From Anaerotruncus colihominis (GTDB taxonomy: Bacteria; Bacillota; Clostridia; Oscillospirales; Ruminococcaceae), in contig CP102255.1 of the NCBI GenBank assembly GCA_025146135.1, positions 1,612,001 to 1,676,000 on the forward strand: a DNA stretch of 64,000 bases. Reading direction: 5' to 3'. The notes under the pieces are model-generated. The model worked only from the letters and a program-made list of their open reading frames with translations, had not been told where the DNA came from and made no database searches. Position numbers and translations under genes: made by a program. This document shows, one piece after another, positions 1-11,323 of the stretch. How positions within the stretch are numbered: position 1 is the stretch's first letter; each line of letters opens with the position of its first letter.

Positions 1-1
1 C

Positions 2-271
2 AGCCGGGAGCTTGGTACGCGTCATCGTGCGGCGCTCGGCATGAGCGAAATGAGCGATGCGATTGTCGTCGTTGTTTCAGAGGAAACAGGGTTTATTACG
101 ATTTGTCGCAACGGCCGGCTTGATCGCGGCCTGTCTTTGGAGCGTCTGCGGGAATATTTGACGGCGGAATTGACGCCGGAAAAGACTCCGGATCAGTCCG
201 AACGGTTGTTGGATCGCCTCATCCCCAAAAAGGCGAGCAGCGCACAGGAGGATGAGAAGCATGAAGATTAA
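2..271 (+). CDS. cdaA: Diadenylate cyclase CdaA, C-terminal end (partial)
   Basis: The gene enters from the left edge; 89 residues are visible. The reading frame from position 2 opens with [16 protein letters not shown], which is the RHR motif and following helix of the DisA_N diadenylate cyclase domain, then VVVVSEETG, another conserved part of that domain. The enzyme condenses two ATP into c-di-AMP and is normally anchored by N-terminal membrane helices, which lie outside the window. The stop at 269-271 overlaps the start of cdaR, the usual cdaA-cdaR arrangement. The tail after the domain is charged and poorly conserved. Confidence 0.93.
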   Translation, partial: SRELGTRHRAALGMSEMSDAIVVVVSEETGFITICRNGRLDRGLSLERLREYLTAELTPEKTPDQSERLLDRLIPKKASSAQEDEKHED

Positions 272-1574
272 TTTTGGCCGCTTGCTTGACAATAAAAATC
301 TGATGAAGTTGTTGTCGCTTGTGCTTGCAGTGGCGATTTGGCTTGTAATCGTTATTTATGTATCGCCGATTTCACGCAAAACTGTACACGATGTTCCGGT
401 TTCCGTTTCTCAGGACGACAGTGATGTGCTCAATTCGATGGGGTTGTTTGTTGTTGACAACGAGACTGCGACTGTTGATGTCAAAATCCGGGCTGAACGC
501 CTTGTACTCAGTTCCGTAGCTGCGTCCGATATCGATATCGTCGCAAATCTTTCCGGCATTACAGCGCCAGGGACGTATGATGTGGCGCTTGTTGGCGGCG
601 TGACGAGCAATTACAATCGGGGCGACCGCTATGGAAAGGGATTCGAGCTTGACGGAAGCGATGCAATCAGCCCTGGAACAGTACGTATCCGTGTCGACCG
701 GGAGGCGCGCGAAACGTTCCAGATTGTTACTGATATCGATGGCCTGTCCTCCCCGGAGGAATATTACCGTGACGAACCGCTTGTCAGCCCCAAGGAGGTT
801 ACAATCAGCGGCCCGGAAGCCGATATCAACCGCATTGATCGATGCGTGGTTTCCGCTTCATTTTCTGAGCCGCTGACATCCAGCAAGACGGTTACAAGTG
901 AGATCATGCTGTATGACGCAGAGGGTAATGAGATTTCAAAGGAGCATCTGACCCTTGGCGTCGAGACGGCGGACATTACGGTGCCGGTCTATAAAAAGAA
1001 GGAGCTTCCGCTCAACTATGAGTACATTAACACGCCGCGCGATTTCCCAATTGACCGGCTTGAGGAGCGGTATTCTGTCGCAAGCGTTCTGGTGGCCGGC
1101 CCCGAAACGCTGATAGATTCCTACGATGTGCTGGACCTTGGTTTTATCAACCTCAGCGAGATCACGCCTGATAATCATCTGTTTCCATTCCCGCTTGACG
1201 GAAACGACGGAATTCTCCCGCGCGGTTTCCGCAATCTTTCGGGAGTCGATACGGTATGGGTTGAGATTTTGACGGACGGGATGCTGGAAGCCAATTTTAC
1301 AATCCCGGCTGAAAATATCAAATCGACAAATGTACCGATCAATTACAAGGTAACCATCCAGTCAACAAGCATTCCCAATGTGCATATGGTCGGCGACCCG
1401 GATGATATGGCTGCGTTGACAAACACAGACTTGGTGGCGGAGATTGATATGACCTCAAAGGAGGTTTCGCCCGGCACGTATCTGGAGATGCCGGTTCGTA
1501 TCTCGGCGCCCGGCAAAGGACTTGTCTGGGCAACCGGCGAATATAAGGCGATTGTGACTGTGACGGAAAAATAA
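261..1574 (+). CDS. cdaR: CdaA regulator CdaR (YbbR-domain protein)
   Basis: This is a 437-residue protein with one N-terminal membrane helix (about residues 10-33, [20 protein letters not shown]) followed by an extracytoplasmic part made of repeated YbbR domains. CdaR partners CdaA and tunes c-di-AMP synthesis. I chose the ATG at 261 because AGGAGG at 246-251 is nine bases upstream. The in-frame ATG at 252 touches that ribosome binding site and is unlikely to be used. The start overlaps the end of cdaA, so translation is probably coupled. In many Firmicutes glmM follows, but here a terminator and a flavoprotein gene come next. Confidence 0.92.
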   Translation: MKINFGRLLDNKNLMKLLSLVLAVAIWLVIVIYVSPISRKTVHDVPVSVSQDDSDVLNSMGLFVVDNETATVDVKIRAERLVLSSVAASDIDIVANLSGITAPGTYDVALVGGVTSNYNRGDRYGKGFELDGSDAISPGTVRIRVDREARETFQIVTDIDGLSSPEEYYRDEPLVSPKEVTISGPEADINRIDRCVVSASFSEPLTSSKTVTSEIMLYDAEGNEISKEHLTLGVETADITVPVYKKKELPLNYEYINTPRDFPIDRLEERYSVASVLVAGPETLIDSYDVLDLGFINLSEITPDNHLFPFPLDGNDGILPRGFRNLSGVDTVWVEILTDGMLEANFTIPAENIKSTNVPINYKVTIQSTSIPNVHMVGDPDDMAALTNTDLVAEIDMTSKEVSPGTYLEMPVRISAPGKGLVWATGEYKAIVTVTEK

Positions 1575-1580
1575 AACGCG

Positions 1581-1612
1581 GGGCGCCCGGCTTTCCGGGC
1601 GCCCTTGTGCTT
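1581..1612 (+). terminator. Intrinsic terminator after cdaR
   Basis: A perfect 10-bp stem (GGGCGCCCGG at 1581-1590 with its complement at 1595-1604) and a CTTT loop are followed by a T-rich stretch. It separates the cdaA-cdaR unit from the next gene. Confidence 0.8.
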
Positions 1613-1627
1613 CAAAAGGAGGAAAAT

Positions 1628-3235
1628 ATGGCGATCATCGTCAATTCGATCATCACCTCTCTGACAGAGGACCGGCAGGAAGCCATCCGAAAGGCAGTCG
1701 GCATACTGGAAGTCCCTGAGCCGCTTGTTCAGAGCGCATATATCGCAAAGACATCGCTTGACGCGCGCCGGCGCGGCGATATTCGGTTTGTACATTCCGT
1801 CTCGGTGACGCTCGCGGATGGGGAAGCGCGTGTGGCGGAGCGGGCGCAGGCTAAGGGAAAAAAGGTTGTTCTGCGCGTGGAGGAACCTCTGGAAGCGGCG
1901 TTCGGACCGGGAAAACTCAGTCACCGGCCAGTGATCGCAGGCTTTGGGCCGGCGGGTATGTTCGCCGGGCTTCTGCTTGCGAAAAACGGATACGCGCCGC
2001 TGATTTTGGAACGCGGCGGAGATATGGACAGCCGCGTTGCCAGTGTGGAACGGTTTTGGAGCGGCGGTTCGCTTGATCCTGAAACAAACGTACAGTTTGG
2101 CGAGGGCGGCGCCGGCACCTTTTCAGATGGTAAGCTGACGACCCGGATCGGCGATCCGAAGTGCGCGTGGGTGCTCCGGGAATTTGTCCGCTTCGGCGCG
2201 CCGGAGGAGATCCTCCACAGGGCCAAGCCGCACATCGGGACGGACCGCCTGCGCAGCGTCGTAAAAAGACTGCGCGCCGAGATCGAATCACTCGGCGGAG
2301 AAGTCCGTTTTTACATGCCGGCATCCGATTTGATACTCGAAAACGGCCGCCTGTGCGCCATCCGGACAACGCAGGGGGATGTTCCAGCCGACGTTTTGAT
2401 CCTGGCGGCGGGACACAGCGCGCGCGATACATTTGAAATGCTTTTGCGGCGCGGATTGGTATTACAGCCCAAACCGTTTTCTGTTGGCGTGCGCGTCGAA
2501 CATCTGCAAAGTGAGATCGACCGCGGCCTGTACGGCAAATATGCGGGCCACCCGGCATTGCCGGTCGGCGAGTACCAGTTGTCATATCGTACAGGCGAGG
2601 GACGCGGCGTATATACGTTTTGTATGTGTCCCGGCGGAGTGGTTGTACCGGCCGCTTCACAGGAAGGGATGGTTGTTACAAATGGGATGAGTGATTTTGC
2701 GCGCGATGGAACAAATGCGAACGCTGCATTGGCCGTCTCCGTGACGCCGGATGATTTTGGTACGGCTCCACTCGATGGTATGCGCTTTCAGCAGGAGCTT
2801 GAGCGGCGCGCCTTTACGGCGGGCGGCCGTGGATACGGCGCGCCGGCGCAGGATGCAAAGAGCTTTCTGGAAGGAAAGACGGGACTTCACATCGGCCGTG
2901 TGGAACCGACGTATGCGCGCGGCGTCTGTGGCTGCGAATTCGGCGCCCTGTTTCCTGGTTTTGTAACAGAGATGCTCAAAACGGGCCTGCGGACCTTTGG
3001 CCGCAAATTGCCAGGGTTTGACGCCGCGGATACGCTTCTGACGGGTGTGGAGACGCGTACCTCGTCGCCGGTACGTATACCGCGCGGTATGGATTTTTAT
3101 GCGCCCAATGCGGCGGGAGTGATCCCATGCGGCGAGGGCGCCGGATATGCGGGCGGCATTATGAGCGCAGCCGTGGATGGCCTGCGCGCGGCGCTTGCGC
3201 TTATGGCGGTATATGGCCGGCCGGCTCCGCGCTGA
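1628..3235 (+). CDS. FAD-dependent oxidoreductase (COG2509-like)
   Basis: This 535-residue flavoprotein has an N-terminal domain of about 95 residues, then the dinucleotide-binding motif GFGPAG (residues 105-110), the ERGG segment and a long FAD-binding fold with NVQFGEGGAGTFSDGK and the C-terminal CGEGAGYAGGIMSAA segment. This is the architecture of the uncharacterised FAD-dependent dehydrogenases related to the HI0933/GidA groups. The substrate is unknown. The start at 1628 has AGGAGG five bases upstream; an upstream in-frame GTG at 1607 lies inside the terminator and is rejected. It appears to be a single-gene unit. Confidence 0.85.
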   Translation: MAIIVNSIITSLTEDRQEAIRKAVGILEVPEPLVQSAYIAKTSLDARRRGDIRFVHSVSVTLADGEARVAERAQAKGKKVVLRVEEPLEAAFGPGKLSHRPVIAGFGPAGMFAGLLLAKNGYAPLILERGGDMDSRVASVERFWSGGSLDPETNVQFGEGGAGTFSDGKLTTRIGDPKCAWVLREFVRFGAPEEILHRAKPHIGTDRLRSVVKRLRAEIESLGGEVRFYMPASDLILENGRLCAIRTTQGDVPADVLILAAGHSARDTFEMLLRRGLVLQPKPFSVGVRVEHLQSEIDRGLYGKYAGHPALPVGEYQLSYRTGEGRGVYTFCMCPGGVVVPAASQEGMVVTNGMSDFARDGTNANAALAVSVTPDDFGTAPLDGMRFQQELERRAFTAGGRGYGAPAQDAKSFLEGKTGLHIGRVEPTYARGVCGCEFGALFPGFVTEMLKTGLRTFGRKLPGFDAADTLLTGVETRTSSPVRIPRGMDFYAPNAAGVIPCGEGAGYAGGIMSAAVDGLRAALALMAVYGRPAPR

Positions 3236-3447
3236 TGGTCAAAGGACGAAGCTGCGGCATACGATGGTAATATCCGCCGGGCCTGTTCAGGAGTCTGCTT
3301 TGTATCTTCCGCGACAAATCTTCACATTGAAAAATTCCAAGAGTCAGGATGCGAAACAGATTCAAAGCCGTCCGGCGGACAGTCTGATGAATGGGGCTGC
3401 TGCGTACGGTTTGGCCGGATGTACGGCATGGCCCAAGGAGGTCCGCT

Positions 3448-4146
3448 ATGAAAATCGGCGTCGCATTTTCAGGGAGCGGTGCGTGCGCGGCGGCCGCGCA
3501 TCAATTTGCCGCACTCCTGCAAAAGCGTTCTATAGAAATCACGATGCTGTCAGCGACTTCACTGGCGGCAGTACCATCGTTGCTCTGGTCGCGCGGGGTA
3601 CCTTTGGAGGAAATAGATAAACAGATGCATCTGTTTTGCAGTGTTTCGCCGCAAACAGGGCTGCGTCAACTTGAAAAAGCGGGGTTGTTAGATCGTCCGG
3701 CAGTTTGTGATTTTGCGGTCAACTGTGTAGATGTGTCGACCGGCGTGACTGTTATTTATTCAGATTCACTACATTCCAATGCGTGGAATCTTAAGGTTCT
3801 GCCGCTTGTGGGAAATGAACGGGCTGCGCTTTTGGCCGCGCTCTGTCCGTGGGGAGATGCTGAACCCGTCGCTTTGGAGGGAATGCGCCTGTGTGATTTT
3901 TCCGCTTGCTACGGCAGCCCGTTGTTCCCGCTGAAGATGGCGGGAATGGAACGGCTGATGGCCGTGTCATTTCCGGGAGGCGGTACGCCCGCGCAGACCG
4001 CGGCCAATAGCCTTGTCTGCCTGACGGGAAAAAATGCGGACTTTTACTGCGAGGTACGCCCGGAGCCAAACCGCCCGTTGTCCGAAACTGTGTGCGCTGC
4101 GGCTGTGCAGAGCGCCGCTGAGTTTGGTGAAAAGCTGCGGCCGTGA
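3448..4146 (+). CDS. Degenerate patatin-like protein
   Basis: This 232-residue protein begins MKIGVAFSGSGACAAAAHQ, resembling the glycine-rich oxyanion loop of patatin-like lipases. It is followed about 30 residues later by SATSLAAV where the family has the GxSxG nucleophile elbow. The elbow does not match GxSxG (Ala, Leu and Ala replace conserved glycines), and no clear DG[GA] aspartate motif is seen. The protein may therefore be catalytically dead or a divergent branch. The start at 3448 has AAGGAGG seven bases upstream. The 212 bases between the flavoprotein gene and this start show no supported gene. Confidence 0.55.
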   Translation: MKIGVAFSGSGACAAAAHQFAALLQKRSIEITMLSATSLAAVPSLLWSRGVPLEEIDKQMHLFCSVSPQTGLRQLEKAGLLDRPAVCDFAVNCVDVSTGVTVIYSDSLHSNAWNLKVLPLVGNERAALLAALCPWGDAEPVALEGMRLCDFSACYGSPLFPLKMAGMERLMAVSFPGGGTPAQTAANSLVCLTGKNADFYCEVRPEPNRPLSETVCAAAVQSAAEFGEKLRP

Positions 4147-4155
4147 GACGGATGC

Positions 4156-4184
4156 TTGGATTTGCAGGAAAACTGTGCTATGAT
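4156..4184 (+). promoter_or_regulatory. Sigma-A promoter upstream of the rRNA methyltransferase gene
   Basis: TTGGAT at 4156-4161, a 17-base spacer and TATGAT at 4179-4184 form a good sigma-A promoter. It lies about 110 bases upstream of the methyltransferase start. Confidence 0.55.
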
Positions 4185-4295
4185 GGATAAAAATACGGCT
4201 ATGAGCGCCTGTTCGTTCTCTCTTTGGAGCGGATGATCAGGTGCCGGAAGCTGTGCCGTTCAGCGGCACAGCGCGCCGGAGGAGAGGACAGGCTG

Positions 4296-5453
4296 ATGAT
4301 GGAAAAAGTAACGCTGATGTGTCCCTGCCTGTTTGGCTTGGAAAGCGTATTGTCGTTTGAGGTCAAGAAGTTGGGCGGAGAGAATATTGTGGTGACAGAT
4401 GGCCGTGTTACCTTTGACGGGGATCTTTCGATGGTTGCAAAGGCCAATATCTGGCTGCGCACAGCCGAGCGCGTCGGAATTGTGATAGGGAGCTTTCGGG
4501 CGGAGACATTCACTGAGCTGTTTGACCAGACCGCTGAGCTGCCCTGGGAGCAGTTTATTGGGGAGGACGATTGCTTTCCCGTCAAAGGCTGGTCAGTCAA
4601 TTCGAAGCTTTTCAGCATGTCGGACTGTCAGAGGATCATCAAACGCGCTGTTGTCCGGCGCTTTGAAAACGTATACCACAAAACATTGTTTGCGGAAACA
4701 GGCGCGCTCTACCAAATTCAATATTCAATCCATAAGGACCAGGTGACGCTTGTGCTTGACACAAGTGGTCCGGGCCTGCATAAACGCGGTTATCGCGCCA
4801 ATGCGAACGATGCGCCGATTAAAGAGACGCTTGCGGCAGGCATTGTCGATCTTGCGCGCGTGCGGGGCGATTCGCTTGTATTTGACCCAATGTGCGGTTC
4901 CGGGACGCTCGTGATTGAATCGGCGCTGCGTGCGCTCAATATCGCGCCGGGGATCCGGCGGCGTTTTGCCGCGCAGGGGTGGCGGTGCTTTCAAAACGGG
5001 CTGTTCGATGAGGCGCGGCGCGACGCGGCCTCCCAGGTACGGCGCGACGCGCCCTTTGAGGCATTCGCCTCCGATATCGATCCGGAGGCAGTGCGCCTGA
5101 CGCGTGAAAATGCGGCAAAAGCCGGCGTGGCCGGGCGGATTCATGTCGTACAGGCCGATGTCGCGGATTTTGCGCCGCAGCTCCCTGAGGGACGAAGCGG
5201 TATTGTACTGGCTAACCCGCCGTATGGAGAGCGTATGCTCGGCGAACAGGAGGCGCAGGCGTTGTCTCGTACGCTTGGCGCTTCCTTTCCGAAGCGTGAC
5301 GGCTTCAGCTATTACATCATCAGCCCGGATGACGGCTTTGAGGATCTGTTTGGGCGTCCAGCCGCGCGCCGCCGCAAGCTGTATAACGGTATGATTAAAT
5401 GCCAGGTATACATGTATTTTGATAAGCCGGTCCATTTTAAAAATAATAAATAG
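4296..5453 (+). CDS. THUMP-domain class I SAM-dependent rRNA methyltransferase (RlmL/YpsC-like)
   Basis: This 385-residue protein has an N-terminal ferredoxin-like/THUMP region and a C-terminal Rossmann methyltransferase. Key motifs are FDPMCGSGTLVIE (SAM-binding motif I) and NPPYGER (motif IV, typical of N-methyltransferases). The family methylates guanine N2 in 23S rRNA (RlmL N-terminal half, Bacillus YpsC); the exact position cannot be told from sequence. The start at 4296 follows GGAGGAGAGG with eight bases spacing. A long AT-flanked hairpin terminator begins just after the stop. Confidence 0.85.
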   Translation: MMEKVTLMCPCLFGLESVLSFEVKKLGGENIVVTDGRVTFDGDLSMVAKANIWLRTAERVGIVIGSFRAETFTELFDQTAELPWEQFIGEDDCFPVKGWSVNSKLFSMSDCQRIIKRAVVRRFENVYHKTLFAETGALYQIQYSIHKDQVTLVLDTSGPGLHKRGYRANANDAPIKETLAAGIVDLARVRGDSLVFDPMCGSGTLVIESALRALNIAPGIRRRFAAQGWRCFQNGLFDEARRDAASQVRRDAPFEAFASDIDPEAVRLTRENAAKAGVAGRIHVVQADVADFAPQLPEGRSGIVLANPPYGERMLGEQEAQALSRTLGASFPKRDGFSYYIISPDDGFEDLFGRPAARRRKLYNGMIKCQVYMYFDKPVHFKNNK

Positions 5454-5466
5454 CTGCGCAATCTAT

Positions 5467-5511
5467 AAAAAATGCGGCCGTTTTCATGGTGAAAACGGCC
5501 GCATTTTTTTG
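5467..5511. terminator. Bidirectional intrinsic terminator
   Basis: A near-perfect stem of about 19 bp (AAAAAATGCGGCCGTTTTC with its complement after ATGGT) ends in a run of T on both strands. It closes the methyltransferase unit. Confidence 0.85.
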
Positions 5512-5580
5512 TTTACGCACATTTTAAGCCTGTCAGACATACATTTATTTATATGCAAGCGATGGAAGGGGGCGGCGCCC

Positions 5581-6297
5581 GTGCCGATTACAATCCGTGT
5601 CAGCAAACGTAAACTGCGCGCATGGAAGATGCTGCTGACGGGGGCGGCGATTTTGGCAGGCGCGCTATTATTGGGCGGACGTGTGCGGCCGGCGATTACC
5701 TCTGTCTTTACTTATCAGGCGCAGTTAGCCGCGACGCGCTCCGTCAATGACGCGGTGCTCGACGTGATCGGACGCGGCGGTGTTGACTACCAGTCGATTA
5801 TCCATGTGCGCGAGGACGCACAGGGGCGCGTTACTTTTCTTGAAACGGATATGACGGCTGTAAACCGCCTGAAAGCGGAGATTACAAACGCCGTGTCCGA
5901 CCGTTTGAATTTGGATGCGCAAAGCGGCGTCCAAATACCGATCGGCACATTGCTTGGAGGACAGTTCCTTTCGGGACGCGGGCCGGACGTGACGTTTCGG
6001 GTCATTCCGCAGGGATATGCAAAAACGGATTTCTATAATGCGTTTCAGGAAGCGGGTATCAACCAAACGCTGCATCAGATCATGCTGCGTGTGGAGGTGC
6101 CGGTGAGCGCCGTCATGCCGACGTATACTGTGGATACAGTTGTGTCCACAGAGGTATGCGTGGCGGAAACTGTAATTGTCGGAGATGTACCGCAGTCGTT
6201 CACGGAAATTTCAGGCGATCACCGCGGTCTGCTTGATAAGGCCGGCGACTATGCCCTCAAAAGCAGTGGATTGCCTGAGAAAAATGTGATACAATAA
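5581..6297 (+). CDS. yunB: Sporulation protein YunB
   Basis: This 238-residue protein has a basic N-terminus, one membrane helix (about residues 18-38) and an extracytoplasmic domain matching the YunB family: repeated PIGTLLGGQFLSGRGP and a terminal VCVAETVIVGDVPQSF segment are characteristic. YunB is a mother-cell (sigma-E regulon) sporulation protein of unknown biochemical role. The GTG at 5581 is the likely start, with AAGGGGG eight bases upstream. Longer in-frame extensions run back through the preceding terminator and are rejected. Confidence 0.85.
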   Translation: MPITIRVSKRKLRAWKMLLTGAAILAGALLLGGRVRPAITSVFTYQAQLAATRSVNDAVLDVIGRGGVDYQSIIHVREDAQGRVTFLETDMTAVNRLKAEITNAVSDRLNLDAQSGVQIPIGTLLGGQFLSGRGPDVTFRVIPQGYAKTDFYNAFQEAGINQTLHQIMLRVEVPVSAVMPTYTVDTVVSTEVCVAETVIVGDVPQSFTEISGDHRGLLDKAGDYALKSSGLPEKNVIQ

Positions 6298-6324
6298 GCG
6301 CAGTGGAAACGACAGAGCCGCTTG

Positions 6325-8498
<2,174 letters not shown>

Positions 8499-8499
8499 A

Positions 8500-9708
8500 G
8501 TGGCCGGTTCGGATCGGGTGATCCTGCATGTCGATATGAACGCATTTTACGCGTCGGTGGAGGCGCTGTACCATCCTGAGACGGCCGGAAAACCGATGGC
8601 CGTCTGCGGCGATGCAGAAAGCAGACGCGGGATTATCCTCGCTAAAAACGAGCTGGCCAAGCAGCGCGGCGTCAAAACGGCCGAACCGATCTGGCAGGCG
8701 CGCCGCAAGTGTCCTGATTTGCTGCTGCTGCCCCCGCACCACGATCTGTACCGTGCATATTCAAAAAAGGCGAATGCCATCTATGAGCGGTATACTGATC
8801 TTGTGGAGGCAGCGAGCGTCGACGAGAGTTATCTCGACGTAACGGGCAGCCGGAACCTGTTTGGAGACGGTGTTCAGATTGCCGACGCAATCCGCGCGGC
8901 AGTCAAGGCGGAGCTTGGGTTAACCGTTTCGGTCGGAGTTTCGTTTTGCAAGGTGTTTGCCAAGATGGGCAGCGACTATAAAAAGCCGGATGCGACAACC
9001 GCTGTCACACGTGACAATTACCGGGATATCCTGTATCCGCTGCCGGTGCGGGATCTGCTGCATGTGGGCGGGGCGACGGCCGCCGCTCTTTCAGGGCTTG
9101 GCGTTAAGACCATCGGCGATCTGGCCGCGCTTGATGAACAGACGCTTAAAGCGCGCTTTGGTAAGCACGGCCTTGTGCTTTATACGTATGCGCACGGACT
9201 TGACAGCGACCCGGTCAAGGCGGCAGGGGAGCAGGATGAAATCAAATCGGTCGGCAATTCGCTGACTTATAAGCGCGACCTGCGCACCCTGGAGGATATC
9301 CGCATCGGACTGATGCCGCTTGCGGAGTCGGTCGCGTCGCGTCTGCGCGCGCACGGGCTGCGGTGCCGGGGCGTGCAGGTCGCAATCAAGGACCCGTCCC
9401 TGAAAACGATTGACCGGCAAATGCAGATGCCATATGCGACGCATCTTGCAAAGGATCTGTTCGATGCGTCGATGGAGCTTGTCAGCCGTTCATGGGAGGT
9501 AGGGCGCCCGATCCGCCTGTTGTCGGTTACGGCGATCAACCTGACGGATGCGGGAGCCGAGGAGCAGTTGAGCCTGTTTGAAGCGCCGCGCGACACCGGC
9601 AGGCAGGAGGCGCTTGAGTCGTCGCTCGACTCCATTCGGGAACGATTCGGCAAGAGCGCAGTGACGCCGGCCGTGCTTTTAAAAAATGACCTTGGGATCA
9701 AGACATAA
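8500..9708 (+). CDS. dinB: Y-family DNA polymerase IV
   Basis: This is a 402-residue translesion polymerase. The catalytic motifs are present: HVDMNAFYASVE (first acidic residue and steric gate area) and VEAASVDESYLDVT (catalytic SVDE). Thumb/HhH and little-finger domains follow, and the C-terminal tail has EQLSLF, a typical sliding-clamp binding peptide. The GTG at 8500 starts one base after the ligA stop, with GGAGG about six bases upstream inside ligA, so ligA and dinB are probably co-transcribed. Upstream in-frame codons inside ligA are rejected as starts. Confidence 0.95.
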   Translation: MAGSDRVILHVDMNAFYASVEALYHPETAGKPMAVCGDAESRRGIILAKNELAKQRGVKTAEPIWQARRKCPDLLLLPPHHDLYRAYSKKANAIYERYTDLVEAASVDESYLDVTGSRNLFGDGVQIADAIRAAVKAELGLTVSVGVSFCKVFAKMGSDYKKPDATTAVTRDNYRDILYPLPVRDLLHVGGATAAALSGLGVKTIGDLAALDEQTLKARFGKHGLVLYTYAHGLDSDPVKAAGEQDEIKSVGNSLTYKRDLRTLEDIRIGLMPLAESVASRLRAHGLRCRGVQVAIKDPSLKTIDRQMQMPYATHLAKDLFDASMELVSRSWEVGRPIRLLSVTAINLTDAGAEEQLSLFEAPRDTGRQEALESSLDSIRERFGKSAVTPAVLLKNDLGIKT

Positions 9709-10065
9709 GCAGACAAGAGGGAACGATGGTTTATTTTACCGCGGGTGCGCGATAACGCACTTTATTTTGTTTCACTACCCAGCTAATTATAATGAGCTGC
9801 AGCGGTTCAACCGGATTTTGCGGTATAATGCCGGTGTGGACGCGAACAATATGGCGCCGGTCAGTGCAGGAGAGGTCGCAGCTTTCTTCAGCGGCTTGAC
9901 AGCATTGGCAGATGGACGCCGATAGATAAAGTCGGAAGGCGTTCGCAAACTGCTTTGCAGCTTGCGAACGCTTTTGCATATCCGCCGCCTTGACATAGCG
10001 TCATATCCGATCATCCGTATGCATAAAAATAAAGGGAAACCAAATTGACGGGGAGGTACAACGCG
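9709..10065. other. Intergenic region between dinB and yabP
   Basis: The 357 bases hold no supported gene. A 79-codon open frame (9686-9925) has no ribosome binding site and no recognisable motif. The right part carries the hairpin terminator at 9936-9975, and the last 80 bases presumably hold the yabP promoter. Confidence 0.6.
9936..9975 (+). terminator. Terminator before yabP
   Basis: GCGTTCGCAA (9939-9948) pairs with TTGCGAACGC (9962-9971). After one A-C mismatch the stem continues as CTGC/GCAG around a TTT loop. TTTT follows. Confidence 0.8.
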
Positions 10066-10347
10066 ATGGTCGAGGAAAAAAAGAAAGCAGGACCGCACAA
10101 CGTCGTGATGGAGGACCGTAAGCGTCTGACAGTGACAGGTGTGACAGAGATCGACAGCTTCGATGAGCAGACGGTGGTGTTGTTTTGCGACACCGGGGAG
10201 CTTGCGATCCGGGGAGAAGGACTTCATATCAATCGAATCGATGTGGACGCAGGAGAATTGAACCTGGAAGGCGTGCGGATCGATGCGCTTTCCTACGCGG
10301 ATAATTTGCCGTCGCGCGGCGGCATATGGGGCAAGCTGTTCCGTTGA
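10066..10347 (+). CDS. yabP: Sporulation protein YabP
   Basis: This 93-residue protein matches the YabP/YqfC family: MEDRKRLTVTGVTEIDSFDE near the N-terminus and FCDTGELAIRGEGLHI are diagnostic. YabP is a mother-cell protein needed for spore coat/cortex assembly and is normally under sigma-E. The ATG at 10066 has GGGAGG nine bases upstream. It is followed by yabQ, as in Bacillus and most Clostridia. Confidence 0.92.
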   Translation: MVEEKKKAGPHNVVMEDRKRLTVTGVTEIDSFDEQTVVLFCDTGELAIRGEGLHINRIDVDAGELNLEGVRIDALSYADNLPSRGGIWGKLFR

Positions 10348-10378
10348 ATATCTACAAAACGCAGGGCGGGGGGATTGC

Positions 10379-10930
10379 ATGGAGATCACGGTCGCGGGGC
10401 AGACCTGGATATTTTTGATGTCCGTTGCCCTGGGCGCAGCGCTTGGCGTTTTATACGACGTATTCCGGATCGTGCGTATCGCGGTGCGCACGCCGCCCGC
10501 TGTCGTGCTTGTGGAGGATCTTGCATTTTCCATTGTTTGTACAACCGCGACGTTTCTGTTTTTGATTGGCGCGGATAAAGGGCAGCTCCGCATGTTTTTG
10601 CTGATTGGGGAGGCAAGCGGTTTCGCGTTATATTACTGCACGGTCGGTACCTTGATCATAGGCGCAGCGCGAGGAATTATCGCTGTGGTAAAAAGGATAT
10701 GTACGTTTTTTTGGAAGCTGCTGGTGTCTCCAATTCTGCGCTTTTTGGAAAAGTTTGGATTACTAACAGGAAAAATTGCAAAACAATTGGCAAACTGTCT
10801 AAAACATCCCGCAGAAAATTCGAATTTGCCCTTGAAAAAGCACAGTGGGATATTGTATAATTTAAGAAATCGACTGCATAGATGTGGACAGAGAAAAAAG
10901 AAGGAAAAGCAGGAGCATACCGGTTCATGA
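10379..10930 (+). CDS. yabQ: Sporulation protein YabQ
   Basis: This 183-residue membrane protein has three or four hydrophobic segments in the first 110 residues, including the family motif GVLYDVFRIVR, then a basic soluble tail. It acts with YabP in spore cortex formation. GGGGGG precedes the ATG at 10379. The end overlaps the divIC start (ATGA), and a vegetative promoter for divIC lies inside its 3' part. Confidence 0.88.
   Translation: MEITVAGQTWIFLMSVALGAALGVLYDVFRIVRIAVRTPPAVVLVEDLAFSIVCTTATFLFLIGADKGQLRMFLLIGEASGFALYYCTVGTLIIGAARGIIAVVKRICTFFWKLLVSPILRFLEKFGLLTGKIAKQLANCLKHPAENSNLPLKKHSGILYNLRNRLHRCGQRKKKEKQEHTGS
10832..10861 (+). promoter_or_regulatory. Internal sigma-A promoter for divIC
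   Basis: TTGAAA at 10832-10837, an 18-base spacer and TATAAT at 10856-10861 lie inside yabQ. This would let the division gene be expressed in growing cells even though yabP and yabQ are sporulation genes. Confidence 0.6.
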
Positions 10931-11217
10931 AAAAGATACATACAAGAAAAAAGAGCTTAATGATCCGGCTGTGTGTGCTCGCCTTTTCAGCCTATGTGGT
11001 CGTCAGTTTGGTGTCGCTTCAAATGGAGATCGCCGACCGGCGCAGCACTTTGGCGTCCATAACGGAGCAGGCAGAGACACAGCGTTTGGCCAACAAGGAG
11101 ATCGAGCGGCAGATCGCCCTTGGCGACGACAAGGATTACCTCGCGCGGATCGCGCGTGAAAAGCTGGATATGGGACGTGCGGACGAGCGTGTGTTCCGCG
11201 ACGCGGCAGGCACCTGA
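10927..11217 (+). CDS. divIC: Septum formation initiator (DivIC/FtsB-like)
   Basis: This 96-residue bitopic membrane protein has a basic N-terminus, one membrane helix (about residues 15-35), a coiled coil and the C-terminal DYLARIAREKLDMG segment typical of the DivIC/FtsB family. These proteins form the FtsQ/L/B-type divisome subcomplex. The ATG at 10927 overlaps the yabQ stop. An earlier in-frame ATG at 10882 lacks a ribosome binding site. Confidence 0.85.
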   Translation: MKKIHTRKKSLMIRLCVLAFSAYVVVSLVSLQMEIADRRSTLASITEQAETQRLANKEIERQIALGDDKDYLARIAREKLDMGRADERVFRDAAGT

Positions 11218-11323
11218 TGCGGCTGTGCCTGAAAAAGGGCGGCGCGTGTAAAAATCTGTTTGGGTGGGCTGTTTTGCAGCCTTGTATAAAACACAAGACT
11301 TTTAAGGAGGCAGCGTAAAATTT

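Noticed and set aside
1343..1924. Long open frame on the minus strand (193 codons)
   Set aside because: It runs opposite to cdaR and the flavoprotein gene, crosses their terminator and has no motif or ribosome binding site.
1917..2660. 247-codon minus-strand frame in the flavoprotein gene
   Set aside because: It is an Arg/Pro-rich shadow of a GC-rich gene.
3177..3620. 147-codon frame after the flavoprotein gene
   Set aside because: No ribosome binding site, low-complexity composition, and it overlaps the better patatin-like frame.
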